From assembly GCA_964458085.1 (NCBI GenBank), contig CAYWFF010000010.1, positions 1-28,345 of the forward strand: DNA of 28,345 nucleotides. Reading direction: 5' to 3'. The number at the start of each line of letters is the position of its first letter. Position 1 is the stretch's first letter. This DNA is from CAYWFF01 sp964458085. GTDB taxonomy: Bacteria > Patescibacteriota > Microgenomatia > UBA8517. The position numbers and the translations under genes are program-made. Below, in pieces: positions 7,751-16,654 of this stretch. The notes below the pieces were generated by a model that was given only the letters and a program-made list of their open reading frames with translations, had not been told where the DNA came from and did no database searches.

Positions 7751-9199
7751 ATGCTACTTAAAGATTTCAAAGAGTATCTAACTATAACTAATGAATTTGG
7801 CTATGTTGATCAGCTAAAGCATTCTATTTGTTTGGTTTCAGGTCTGCCGAATGTGACTGCTGATGAAGTAGTCATGTTTGAAAACGGCGAATTGGGAAAA
7901 GTTCTTTCTTTGTCCCGCGACTATGCGGAAGTTTTACTATTATCAAATTCTAGTCTTCCTATAGGTAGCCGTGTTGTTCGTACCGAAAGCATGCTTACTG
8001 CACCTGTCGGCAAAGAACTTCTGGGCAGAATCATAAACCCGTTAGGTAAACCGATGGATGGTAAACACGCAATTAAATCAGAGGTTGAACGTCCGGTAGA
8101 TGTATTGCCGCCCGGAATTATGATGCGTAAGCCAATAGAAAAACCTTTACCCACAGGAGTTCCAATGGTTGATGTTATCGTCCCGCTTGCTAAGGGGCAG
8201 CGTCAATTGATAATCGGAGATAGAAAAACAGGGAAAACTCAGTTTTTATTACAAACTATAGTAACCCAGGCGAGTCAGGGTACTATTTGTATTTATGCAG
8301 TAATCGGCCAACGCCAAATTGAAATAAAGAGATTGTTTGAAAATTTTCAGGCTTTAGGCCTTACGAGTAAAACTATTCTGGTTGCAACCAGTTCTTCCGA
8401 TCCCGCAGGGTTAATTTTTATGACCCCGTATACAGCCATGACGGTTGCCGAATATTTTCGGGATGAAGGTTTTGATGTTCTGCTTATTTTAGATGATGTG
8501 ACAAGCCATGCGCGGTATTATCGAGAAATTTCACTTCTGGCAAAACGGTTCCCGGGCAGAAGCTCATACCCGGGAGATATATTTTATGTTCAGGCTCGTC
8601 TTATGGAGAGGGCAGGCAATTTTAACAAAGGTTCCATAACTTGTTTTCCATCAGCAGAAAGCGTATATGGTGACATTTCCGGATACATTCAAACTAATGT
8701 TATGTCAATGACTGATGGACACATTTTTTTTGATATTGAACTTTATAATCAGGGCCAAAGGCCCGCAGTCAGCCCTTTTCTCTCGGTTACCCGCGTAGGA
8801 CATCAGGCACAGACTCCTTTGCTTCGTGAACTAAGTTCGAAAGTAACCAGCTTTATGGTTGAGTACGACAAAGTAAAACAATTTCTCCACTTCGGAGCCG
8901 AAATCGGGGAATCTGCCCGGAACGTGCTGGATCAGGGAAAAAAACTGATGATGATATTTGATCAGTCCACGAGCGCCACCGTCCCAATATCAATAACCAC
9001 AATCGCGATAGGTGCTTTGTGGGCAGGTATTTGGAAAGAAGTACCGGATCAAACCATGCGACTTGAACTGAATAAGCTTTTGAAAAAATATCAGGAAGAT
9101 GATGCTTATAAAAAAAAGCTCGATACACTTTTGGCTAGTCAAACAAAATTCGGAGATTTTATAACGATTTTGCGTGAACAGGATGATCTCGTAAGATAA
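7751..9199 (+). CDS. atpA: F1 ATPase subunit alpha
   Basis: This is the non-catalytic nucleotide-binding subunit of the alpha3beta3 head. The P-loop is GDRKTGKT (residues 156-163), differing from the usual GDRQTGKT at one position. Also present are GQRQIE, the Walker B region VLLILDDV, FPGRSSYPGDIFY and the arginine finger in SVTRVG (Arg348), so communication with the catalytic site looks intact. At 482 residues it is shorter than the usual 500-513, mostly through a reduced C-terminal domain. It starts 6 nt after atpH and ends 4 nt before the gamma gene. Confidence 0.95.
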   Translation: MLLKDFKEYLTITNEFGYVDQLKHSICLVSGLPNVTADEVVMFENGELGKVLSLSRDYAEVLLLSNSSLPIGSRVVRTESMLTAPVGKELLGRIINPLGKPMDGKHAIKSEVERPVDVLPPGIMMRKPIEKPLPTGVPMVDVIVPLAKGQRQLIIGDRKTGKTQFLLQTIVTQASQGTICIYAVIGQRQIEIKRLFENFQALGLTSKTILVATSSSDPAGLIFMTPYTAMTVAEYFRDEGFDVLLILDDVTSHARYYREISLLAKRFPGRSSYPGDIFYVQARLMERAGNFNKGSITCFPSAESVYGDISGYIQTNVMSMTDGHIFFDIELYNQGQRPAVSPFLSVTRVGHQAQTPLLRELSSKVTSFMVEYDKVKQFLHFGAEIGESARNVLDQGKKLMMIFDQSTSATVPISITTIAIGALWAGIWKEVPDQTMRLELNKLLKKYQEDDAYKKKLDTLLASQTKFGDFITILREQDDLVR

Positions 9200-9203
9200 A
9201 AAC

Positions 9204-10058
9204 ATGGTACAAGATAAAGATATATCTCAAGAATTGGACCAGCTTATGTCTCTTAAAGCGTTGGTGGAAGTGTATGGAGAAATTGCCTCGGTCCGAATGC
9301 ACAAGATCCGGCAATTCGTACTTCATAACCGTTCGTTTCTAAGTTCAATTCACGATATTTTTACTGATGTTCTCGCAGGATATGTGGCTACTTTAAGTAA
9401 AAATATTAACGCAACGCAAAACGGCAGAGTAACATTTCTTGCACATAATGGTAAAAATGTAGCAGTTTTTCTGTCCGCAAACACCGGTTTTTACGGTGAT
9501 GTTATAAAACGGACATTTAATAAGTTCATTGCTGATGTGCGTTCAAAAAATTTGGAAGTAACGATAGTGGGCAAATCGGGTCTAAACTTATTTACAGCTT
9601 CGGAACCCTCAAGGCCTCATACATATTTCAGCTTACCTGATTATGGAATTGATAAAGCCCGTCTTGACGAAATTATCCGGCATTTAGTCCAGTATGATGA
9701 GATTTATGTGTATTATGGAGAGTATGTTTCAATAATAAATATGCGGCCTAACGTTTTAAAAATATCATCCGGGGCAAGTATTTCAGCAGAAAACAAACCT
9801 AAGACTAGTTATATTTTTGAGCCCAGCGTAGAGAAAATTCTTATGTTTTTTGAAACCGAAATTTTTGCGTCTTTATTTGACCAGTCCGTTCGGGAATCCC
9901 AACTTGCCAAATTTGCTTCACGAATATTAGCTATGGATACCGCTTCACAAAATATTCAGCACAAGCTCTCGTCCGTTAAGCTTGATAAACTGAAACTTGA
10001 CCACCGGAAAATGAACCAGAAACAAGTTAATATGTTAAGTTCTGTAATATATCAATGA
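9204..10058 (+). CDS. atpG: F1 ATPase subunit gamma
   Basis: The protein has 284 residues, the usual size for gamma, the central rotor shaft. The N-terminal helix (ISQELDQLMSLKALVEVYGE onwards) and the C-terminal helix containing RILAMDTASQNI match the two coiled-coil shaft helices; the latter corresponds to RMTAMKNATDNA in typical gamma. The Rossmann-like middle domain is divergent. Its presence implies that rotation is retained and that the shaft must contact a membrane or other partner. It overlaps the beta gene by 4 nt (ATGA), indicating translational coupling. Confidence 0.9.
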   Translation: MVQDKDISQELDQLMSLKALVEVYGEIASVRMHKIRQFVLHNRSFLSSIHDIFTDVLAGYVATLSKNINATQNGRVTFLAHNGKNVAVFLSANTGFYGDVIKRTFNKFIADVRSKNLEVTIVGKSGLNLFTASEPSRPHTYFSLPDYGIDKARLDEIIRHLVQYDEIYVYYGEYVSIINMRPNVLKISSGASISAENKPKTSYIFEPSVEKILMFFETEIFASLFDQSVRESQLAKFASRILAMDTASQNIQHKLSSVKLDKLKLDHRKMNQKQVNMLSSVIYQ

Positions 10059-11449
10059 ACACACAAACTGAACCGGAGGGAATAGTGGTAAGCGTAAAAG
10101 GGCAGGTGGTTGAAGTGGAGTTTCCTAACGACAAACCTGAAATAAAACACATAATTATATTAAGGAATAAACCTGAGGTTAAAATGGAGGTATATGCGTC
10201 TTCCGGTGCATCCACATTTTATTGCTTATCACTAACTCCTACAAACAATATTAAAAGAGGGGAGAGGGCATTGAATACCGGCAAGCAATTAGAATTCCCG
10301 GTGAGTTCGGCGATGTTGGGGCGTGTAGTGAATTTGTTTGGTGAGCCTATTGACGAAAAAGGCGATATACAAAAGAAAGATTTAGCACCCATCCACCATC
10401 CGCATCCGTCTTATGCCAAGCTTGTTACCGAACAAAAAACTTTAGAAACCGGAATTAAAGTAATTGATGTTTTTGCGCCGCTTCTGAGAGGTGGTAAAAT
10501 GGGTTTGTTTGGTGGGGCAGGGGTAGGAAAGACCCTTCTTCTTACAGAAATACTGCACAATGTCGTTGGTAAAGCGAAAGACACATCCGTGTCTGTCTTT
10601 GCCGGAGTGGGCGAGAGGTCTCGTGAAGGTTTAGAGCTATATCAGTCTTTAATGAAGAGCGGAGTTGCGGACAGCGCTTCTCTTATTTTCGGGCCTATGG
10701 GCGAAAACCCGGCAGTACGCTTCCTGGCTGCATTTTCAGCAGTTACATTAGCTGAGTACTTCCGGGATGAAGAAAAGAAAAACGTATTGTTTTTTATAGA
10801 TAACGTATACCGGTATGCCCAAGCAGGAAATGAATTATCAGTGATGACCAGTACACTCCCGTCGGAAGACGGTTATCAGCCCACACTCGAATCGGAAATG
10901 TCTGATTTCCATGAAAGATTGGTATCTACTGAAGCTGCAGTGATTAGTGCAGTAGAAGCGATATATGTACCTAACGATGACTTGTTGGATCATGGGGTAC
11001 AGTCTATTCTTCCTTACCTTGATTCGGTAGTTGTACTTTCCCGACATTTGTATCAGGAGGGCTTACTTCCTGCAGTAGACATTCTTTCGTCAAGTTCAAC
11101 TTCTCTTACAGCTTCAGTTGTCGGAGACGAACATTACAAAACCAGCTTACAAGCTAAAGCGGTTTTGAAAGAAGCGCAGAATTTAGAGCGTATAGTTTCT
11201 TTAGTTGGTGAATCAGAACTCTCTGCAGAAGATCAAACTGTATACCACCGCGCAAAAAAAATCAGAAACTATATGACTCAACGTTTTTTTGTTGCGGAAA
11301 GTCAAAAAGGCGAACCGGGAACTTTTGTGCCTTTGAAAACTGCACTGCGGGATCTGGATGCTATATTGCAAGGTGAATATGACAATATCGCTGAAGATAA
11401 GTTTCTTTTTATCGGTACCTGTGAAGGCTTTAAGAAAGATCTAAAATGA
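10055..11449 (+). CDS. atpD: F1 ATPase subunit beta, catalytic
   Basis: This catalytic subunit has 464 residues, the normal length. The P-loop GGAGVGKT (153-160), the catalytic glutamate in GERSREG (Glu187), Walker B VLFFIDN and the C-terminal SELSAED (387-393, equivalent to DELSEED) are all present, so ATP hydrolysis should be intact. Several usually invariant stretches differ: GRIPSAVGYQPTL reads STLPSEDGYQPTL, FAHLDATTVLSR reads ILPYLDSVVVLSR, and the adenine-stacking tyrosine of YPAVDPLDSTS is Leu338 in LPAVDILSSSS. These make it a divergent F1 beta. It is coupled to the genes on both sides by 4-nt overlaps. Confidence 0.95.
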   Translation: MNTQTEPEGIVVSVKGQVVEVEFPNDKPEIKHIIILRNKPEVKMEVYASSGASTFYCLSLTPTNNIKRGERALNTGKQLEFPVSSAMLGRVVNLFGEPIDEKGDIQKKDLAPIHHPHPSYAKLVTEQKTLETGIKVIDVFAPLLRGGKMGLFGGAGVGKTLLLTEILHNVVGKAKDTSVSVFAGVGERSREGLELYQSLMKSGVADSASLIFGPMGENPAVRFLAAFSAVTLAEYFRDEEKKNVLFFIDNVYRYAQAGNELSVMTSTLPSEDGYQPTLESEMSDFHERLVSTEAAVISAVEAIYVPNDDLLDHGVQSILPYLDSVVVLSRHLYQEGLLPAVDILSSSSTSLTASVVGDEHYKTSLQAKAVLKEAQNLERIVSLVGESELSAEDQTVYHRAKKIRNYMTQRFFVAESQKGEPGTFVPLKTALRDLDAILQGEYDNIAEDKFLFIGTCEGFKKDLK

Positions 11450-11754
11450 CTTCAGATGTAACCTTTAATTTAATTGTCAAGGCGCGGGATAGGACACTCT
11501 ATGAAGGGAGAGTCATTTCTGTCACTTCATTTAACGCAAAAGGACGTTTTGACATACTCGCAAGGCATGCAAATTTTATTTCTCTCATTATTAACGCAAT
11601 AATAATCCGCGAGCCTAAAGGGAGCCTGAGAGAACTGCGTATAAAAAGCGGATTATTGAGGACGAAGAACGATCAGGTAGAAATATATGTCGGAGTAGAG
11701 CAGATAATGCTTCCTCAATCTGATACGCAAACCCCTCAGGTATCCGTTTCATGA
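11446..11754 (+). CDS. atpC: F1 ATPase subunit epsilon, beta-sandwich domain only
   Basis: The protein has 102 residues; bacterial epsilon is usually 130-140. The sequence covers the N-terminal beta-sandwich (ARDRTLYEGRVISVTSFNAKGRFDILARHANF, split here: ARDRTLYEGRVISVTSF then AKGRFDILARHANF), which docks on gamma and the c ring. The C-terminal two-helix inhibitory domain is absent. It begins by a 4-nt overlap with beta and is the last gene of the operon. Lack of the helical domain predicts no epsilon-type inhibition of hydrolysis. Confidence 0.88.
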   Translation: MTSDVTFNLIVKARDRTLYEGRVISVTSFNAKGRFDILARHANFISLIINAIIIREPKGSLRELRIKSGLLRTKNDQVEIYVGVEQIMLPQSDTQTPQVSVS

Positions 11755-12127
11755 TTTACTATGTGTCTTTACATTATTTTTAAAATTTCCGAAACAATAT
11801 GCTGTGAAACTTAATGCTATATCAAGGTTTACTAAAATTCTCATTATATTTGAAAATATAGCAGTATTAACTGGCGAGCGCTAGCGAATTTAGTAACAAT
11901 AATATTCCGTAACATAGTCACTTAATGTATTTGTGTGAATGTTCATCAAAATAATTGTAATTGCTGTAAAACTTTTTCTAAGACATCCAACTAATATTAT
12001 TAAATACAGTATGTGAAAAATATTACTATAATTATTCAATTAGTAAATAATATAGGACTGAAATGGTTATGATATTTACATTTTTCGTTGCTCTTTATCT
12101 GTTTTATTATATAATGTATAGCTATCT
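11755..12127. other. 373-bp intergenic region between atpC and leuS
   Basis: This stretch is AT-rich with no ORF of note. It holds the leuS promoter at its right end and a small GC-rich island at about 11873-11886 that includes the palindrome CGCTAGCG (11879-11886). I saw no convincing intrinsic terminator after atpC and no RNA gene. Confidence 0.6.
12088..12115 (+). promoter_or_regulatory. leuS promoter, probably leaderless
   Basis: TTGCTC (12088-12093) and a perfect TATAAT (12110-12115) are 16 nt apart. The start would fall near 12122, only about 6 nt before the ATG at 12128, leaving no room for a ribosome binding site. Confidence 0.6.
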
Positions 12128-14791
12128 ATGGCTGTAAACACAATGGCTTACGATCATAAAATAATTGAAAAAAAGTGGCAGAAAAAATGGCTTAAAGAAG
12201 CTGTAAACCATCCTGACAGTATATTATCAGGTACGAAACCCTTCTATAATTTATGGATGTTTCCATATCCGTCTGCAGAAGGGTTGCACGCAGGTCATGC
12301 ATTTTCTTCAACAGGCTCCGATATATACGGTAGATTCAAAAGAATGAATGGTCATGAAGTTTTTCAGCCTATCGGGTATGACTCTTTTGGAATTCATTCT
12401 GAAAATTATGCACTCAAGATAGGCGAACACCCTGAAAAAATGCTTGTCAGAACTACGCAAAACTATGCACAACAGCTACAAAGCTTAGGCCACGGATATG
12501 ACTGGACTAGAACCGTAACCACATCTGATGCGGAATATTATAAATGGACTCAGTGGTTGTTTATAGAACTCTTTAAAGCGGGTTTGGCTTATCGTAAAAA
12601 AGCTAGTGTAAATTGGTGCCCATCCTGTAAAACAGTTTTATCTGATGAACAGGTAGTGACTCCGGCTCAGGCAGGCAAAGATCCTAAAAATACTCAAGGC
12701 GAAGTTGTGGCTGTTGTAGATGGTATGCAAGTATGTGAACGCTGCGGAACATTAATTGAACATAAAGATCTAGAACAATGGTTTTTTAGGATTACCGCAT
12801 ATGCTGATAAATTACTGGAAAACCTAAGCAAGTTAGCCTGGCCGGAGAAAATAAAAACCGCACAGCATAATTGGATAGGTAAAAAAGAGGGTATAACTAT
12901 TTCATACCCTGTAAAATACCACGAAAACTTAAGTTTGGATGTTTGGACATCCCGTCCTGATACCAATTTTGGAGCTACGTTTATAGTTATTGCTCCCGAG
13001 CATCCTTTGGCACTAAAACTTACGGAAAAGGAACATATACAAAACGTAAAAAAGTATATTAAAAAGATACAAAGTATATCAAAAGATGAGAGAATTAGTG
13101 AAGGCAAAGAAAAAACCGGTGTATTTACCGGAAGTTACGCAGTAAATAAATTAAACGGTAGAGAACTACCAATTTGGATCTCGGATTTTGTTTTGATGAG
13201 TGTCGGAACCGGTGCGGTTGTTGGTGTACCCGGACATGACAAACGTGATTTTGAATTTGCTTCAAATTTTAAATTACCTATTGTGCGGGTAGTTACTGGT
13301 GAATATGGTGATATGTCTGAGATAACTGATATAAGTAAGGTCCAGGAAGAGACAGGTAAGATGATCAATTCGGATTTTTTAAACGGACTCGAGCCTGACG
13401 AAGCAATCTTAAAAATGATGGATTTTATGGAAGAAAAAGGGTGGGGAAAAAGAGAAAATAACTACCACCTCCGTGATTGGTTAATCAGTAGACAACGATA
13501 TTGGGGACCTCCAATTCCAATGATTTACTGTGAGAAATGCGCTAATGCCGGAAAGAGTTGGTTTGAGTCTGAAGAAGCAGATCGCGATGAAGACAAGGTC
13601 GGTAACAAAAAACTGGAAACCGTAAATTTGTCAGACTGGTCAGCTGCAGGCTGGTACCCTGATGACAATTTACCGATTACACTTCCTCATTTGGATGATT
13701 ATAAACCGGAAGGCGACGGCAGGGGACCTTTGGCAAAGCTACCGGAATTTTACAAGACAAAATGTCCCTCCTGCGGTGGGGAAGCGACCCGGGAAACTGA
13801 TGTTTCAGACACTTTCCTCGATTCCTCCTGGTATTTTTTACGCTATCCGTCTGTAGGTTCCGAGAGTGCTAGTAAGATGCCTTTTGATAGGGAAATTACA
13901 AATGCGTGGTTACCGGTTAACTTGTATTTTGGCGGAGCAGAGCATGCAGTGCTACACCTTATGTATGCCCGTTTTATTACCATGGTTTTGGCTGATTTGG
14001 GATATATAAGTTTTGAAGAACCGTTTCCAAGGTTTTTTGCCCATGGTTTGATGATTAAAGACGGTGCAAAGATGAGCAAATCACGTGGTAATGTAGTAAA
14101 CCCAGACGAGTATATTAGAAAATTCGGCGCAGATACAATGCGTTTATACCTCATGTTTATGGGACCAATGGACGGTTTTCCCGACTTTAGGGATACGGGA
14201 ATTGAAGGAATGAAGCGTTTTACTGAGCGTGTGTGGAACCTATTAACCGAAAATAAAGAGCCAAATTTAGATAAGAAAGATAGTGATGAAGTTGAAACCG
14301 TTATGCATAAAACAATTAAAAAGGTAACGGAAGATATTTCTGACTTCCGTTACAACACGGCAATAGCTGCTCTGATGGAGTTTGTAAATCTTCTTAGGGA
14401 AAAAGCGAATTCCAAGGGAACTAATTTAAAAAACAATTCAGATGTTTGGAAATCAGCACTGAAAAATTTGACACTTATGATTGCTCCGTTTGCACCGCAT
14501 TTAGCAGAAGAAGTTTGGGTGTCACATCTGAAAAAAGACTTTTCTATACATCGGCATGCCTGGCCGTCATTTGACCTGCAAAAAACCGTAGAATCAACCG
14601 TAATTACTGCAGTTCAAGTAAACGGGAAGCTTCGGGGCACTTTGGAGTTGGAAACCAGTATTGCAAGCACTAAAACTGCTGTAGTAAATGCTGCCAAAAA
14701 TGAACCCGTTGTCGCGAAATGGTTGGAGGGGCAGGAGATAGTTAATACAATCTTTGTACCGTTGAAATTGATTAATTTTGTTTTGAAGTAA
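12128..14791 (+). CDS. leuS: Leucyl-tRNA synthetase
   Basis: This class Ia synthetase charges tRNA-Leu in the cytoplasm. At 887 residues it is near the usual bacterial length. The HIGH signature reads HAGH (54-57, after PYPSAEGL), and KMSKS is at 648-652 followed by RGNVVNPDEYI. CPSC (from Cys164) and CERCG form a zinc site, and CPSCGGEATRETDVSDTF with SSWYFLRYP is typical of bacterial LeuRS. The CP1 editing domain (TSRPDTNFGATF, GTGAVVGVPGHDKRDFEFA) is present, so proofreading is expected. The start at 12128 fits the leaderless promoter; an alternative ATG lies 15 nt downstream at 12143. Confidence 0.96.
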   Translation: MAVNTMAYDHKIIEKKWQKKWLKEAVNHPDSILSGTKPFYNLWMFPYPSAEGLHAGHAFSSTGSDIYGRFKRMNGHEVFQPIGYDSFGIHSENYALKIGEHPEKMLVRTTQNYAQQLQSLGHGYDWTRTVTTSDAEYYKWTQWLFIELFKAGLAYRKKASVNWCPSCKTVLSDEQVVTPAQAGKDPKNTQGEVVAVVDGMQVCERCGTLIEHKDLEQWFFRITAYADKLLENLSKLAWPEKIKTAQHNWIGKKEGITISYPVKYHENLSLDVWTSRPDTNFGATFIVIAPEHPLALKLTEKEHIQNVKKYIKKIQSISKDERISEGKEKTGVFTGSYAVNKLNGRELPIWISDFVLMSVGTGAVVGVPGHDKRDFEFASNFKLPIVRVVTGEYGDMSEITDISKVQEETGKMINSDFLNGLEPDEAILKMMDFMEEKGWGKRENNYHLRDWLISRQRYWGPPIPMIYCEKCANAGKSWFESEEADRDEDKVGNKKLETVNLSDWSAAGWYPDDNLPITLPHLDDYKPEGDGRGPLAKLPEFYKTKCPSCGGEATRETDVSDTFLDSSWYFLRYPSVGSESASKMPFDREITNAWLPVNLYFGGAEHAVLHLMYARFITMVLADLGYISFEEPFPRFFAHGLMIKDGAKMSKSRGNVVNPDEYIRKFGADTMRLYLMFMGPMDGFPDFRDTGIEGMKRFTERVWNLLTENKEPNLDKKDSDEVETVMHKTIKKVTEDISDFRYNTAIAALMEFVNLLREKANSKGTNLKNNSDVWKSALKNLTLMIAPFAPHLAEEVWVSHLKKDFSIHRHAWPSFDLQKTVESTVITAVQVNGKLRGTLELETSIASTKTAVVNAAKNEPVVAKWLEGQEIVNTIFVPLKLINFVLK

Positions 14792-14844
14792 GTTAACAAA
14801 CAAAGCCACAGCGACTTACTCTTAATGTCCCGAAAATACCCTTC

Positions 14845-14871
14845 TTTACACTTGCTAAAGTTTTTTACAAT
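14845..14871 (+). promoter_or_regulatory. Candidate promoter of the comEA-comEC cluster
   Basis: TTTACA (14845-14850) and TACAAT (14866-14871) are 15 nt apart, and only 5 nt separate the -10 box from the ATG at 14877. The short spacer makes it weaker than the leuS promoter, but the position again points to a leaderless message. Confidence 0.4.
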
Positions 14872-14876
14872 GAATT

Positions 14877-15545
14877 ATGGCAGAATTTGAGGACGATCTT
14901 CAAACTGGAAATTCTGATAATAATTTCGTTTCTGTTTTTACTTCCTTTATTTCCCAAAATTATATTTTAGTAATACTCTTTTTAATAGGAATTACCTCCA
15001 TTGGGGCAGGTTTGTTTTTCCTGAAGGACAGTGATGCAGGAGAAAGTAGAGTTGAAGTTCTCGGAGAAGAACAGGATTTAAACAGTTCGTCAGTGACCAT
15101 CGATATCCAGGGGGCCGTTGCAAAACCCGGATTATATGAGTTGCCAGATGGTTCAAGAATTGCTGACGCCTTAACGCTCGCCGGAGGATTAACGGAAAAT
15201 GCCGACTCGGCGTGGACGCAAAAAACTATAAACCGTGCAGCAAAATTGACGGATGGACAAAAGATATATATTCCGTCAAACGATGAGCAAATTAACGTCC
15301 CGAGTGCTAAAAATATAACAGAGGGTTTTGCGGAAAACGAAACTGGTGAAGAGACTTATAGTAGTATGATCAACATTAACACCGCCAGCTCAAAAGAACT
15401 GGAGAGTCTGTGGGGAATAGGCGAAAAAATAGCCCAATATATAATTGAACAAAGACCGTACTCATCTCCGGAAGAGCTTGTAGAAAAGAAACTTATAACT
15501 AGTAAAGTGTTTGAGCGGATAAAAAACCAAATTACGGTTTACTGA
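14877..15545 (+). CDS. comEA: ComEA-like DNA-binding competence protein
   Basis: The protein has 222 residues. A membrane helix at about 28-49 anchors it, an SLBB domain follows (about 72-133, VTIDIQGAVAKPGLYELP and LTLAGGL), and residues 164-222 are a helix-hairpin-helix domain (ININTASSKELESLWGIGEK). This is the standard ComEA layout: it binds incoming double-stranded DNA outside the membrane and passes it to the ComEC channel. The comEC channel gene follows at once and probably overlaps or abuts it, which supports the role. Natural transformation machinery is common in CPR genomes and fits a lineage that must import nucleotides. Confidence 0.92.
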   Translation: MAEFEDDLQTGNSDNNFVSVFTSFISQNYILVILFLIGITSIGAGLFFLKDSDAGESRVEVLGEEQDLNSSSVTIDIQGAVAKPGLYELPDGSRIADALTLAGGLTENADSAWTQKTINRAAKLTDGQKIYIPSNDEQINVPSAKNITEGFAENETGEETYSSMININTASSKELESLWGIGEKIAQYIIEQRPYSSPEELVEKKLITSKVFERIKNQITVY

Positions 15546-15568
15546 CATGCCACCTACTCCAAAATCGT

Positions 15569-16648
15569 TTGTACGAAGCCCTTTTTCTCCCGGACAGTAC
15601 CTCACTTTTTTTATTACTGACGATAGTTATCGTTCGCTACGTACTGTCTATGGAAAAGTTTGAAGATGGCACTCACCTAAAAATTACAACGAGAATTACA
15701 TCTGAACCACTCATATACGATCAGGTACAAAGGCTTGCAGTAAACGGTATGAAAGTCTATCTCCCTCGTTTTCCTGAAGTGGGGTATGGTGATACTGCAA
15801 CTATTGAAGGTACGGTACGGGAAGGAGAGCTGGTAGACGTCCGGTTGGTCAAATTAGAAGATAAGTCATATTTTTTTTCGTTTCGTGATAGGATGCTTTC
15901 CCTATATACACGTATGCTTCCTGAACCGCAAGCTTCATTGGTTTCCGGAATGACTTTTGGAGCAAAAGCAAACTTACCAAAAGATTTTTGGGAATCGCTT
16001 AAAATTAGCGGTACAGCACACATAGTTGTTGCAAGCGGAATGAATGTAACACTTGTCGCCGGTTTTTTAGTCAAAAGTTTTGTCCATTTTTTCTCCCGTA
16101 GACGAGCGGTACTGGCTGCTTTGGTGGGTGTATGGTTATACACCTTACTTGCCGGACTCGATGCACCTCTGATAAGAGCTGCAGTAATGGGTACCTTAGC
16201 ATTGGTGGCTCAGGAAAGCGGACGGATTTATAGCGGTTGGTGGGCAATGGCTTTATCGGCATTGGGAATGCTAATTGTCTGGCCCAATTGGATAACGGAT
16301 GTGGGCTTTATGTTGTCGTTTTGTGCAACCGCAGGGCTTTTGGCGTTTCAGCGACCGATTGTAAACCGATTGAAACATGTACCGGTGATACTCCGTGAGG
16401 ATCTTTCAACAACACTTGCTGCCCAAATAGCAGTGAGCCCCATCATGATTCTTGCGTTTGGACGAATCAACTTATTATCTCCTTTAATAAACATTTTAGT
16501 TTTGTGGACAGTTGTTCCCATAACCGTAATCGGCATGATTGCAGGTTTGGTTAGTTTTGTATTTGAACCGTTAGCCAGAATATTTTTGTTTTTACTTTAT
16601 CCGCTTTTGACTTGGTTTATTTTTATAGTCCGAGCATTTGGACAATGA
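15569..16648 (+). CDS. comEC: ComEC/Rec2-type DNA uptake channel, membrane part
   Basis: This 359-residue polytopic membrane protein forms the DNA channel of transformation. A first hydrophobic segment is followed by an OB-like soluble part (about 35-105, with MKVYLPRFPEVGYGD) and the ComEC_N core, with SGMTFGAKANLPKDFWESLK, the hallmark GTAHIVVASGMNVTL and further helices. The start is uncertain: TTG at 15569 keeps the first helix, the frame stays open further upstream into comEA, and the first ATG (15649) would remove the helix. There is no clear Shine-Dalgarno. The metallo-beta-lactamase domain that usually ends ComEC is a separate gene 6 nt downstream. Confidence 0.88.
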   Translation: MYEALFLPDSTSLFLLLTIVIVRYVLSMEKFEDGTHLKITTRITSEPLIYDQVQRLAVNGMKVYLPRFPEVGYGDTATIEGTVREGELVDVRLVKLEDKSYFFSFRDRMLSLYTRMLPEPQASLVSGMTFGAKANLPKDFWESLKISGTAHIVVASGMNVTLVAGFLVKSFVHFFSRRRAVLAALVGVWLYTLLAGLDAPLIRAAVMGTLALVAQESGRIYSGWWAMALSALGMLIVWPNWITDVGFMLSFCATAGLLAFQRPIVNRLKHVPVILREDLSTTLAAQIAVSPIMILAFGRINLLSPLINILVLWTVVPITVIGMIAGLVSFVFEPLARIFLFLLYPLLTWFIFIVRAFGQ

Positions 16649-16654
16649 TGTTTA

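Noticed and set aside
11873..11886. GC-rich palindrome CGCTAGCG near leuS as an attachment site
   Set aside because: An 8-bp palindrome alone is weak evidence, and no integrase or second copy is visible.
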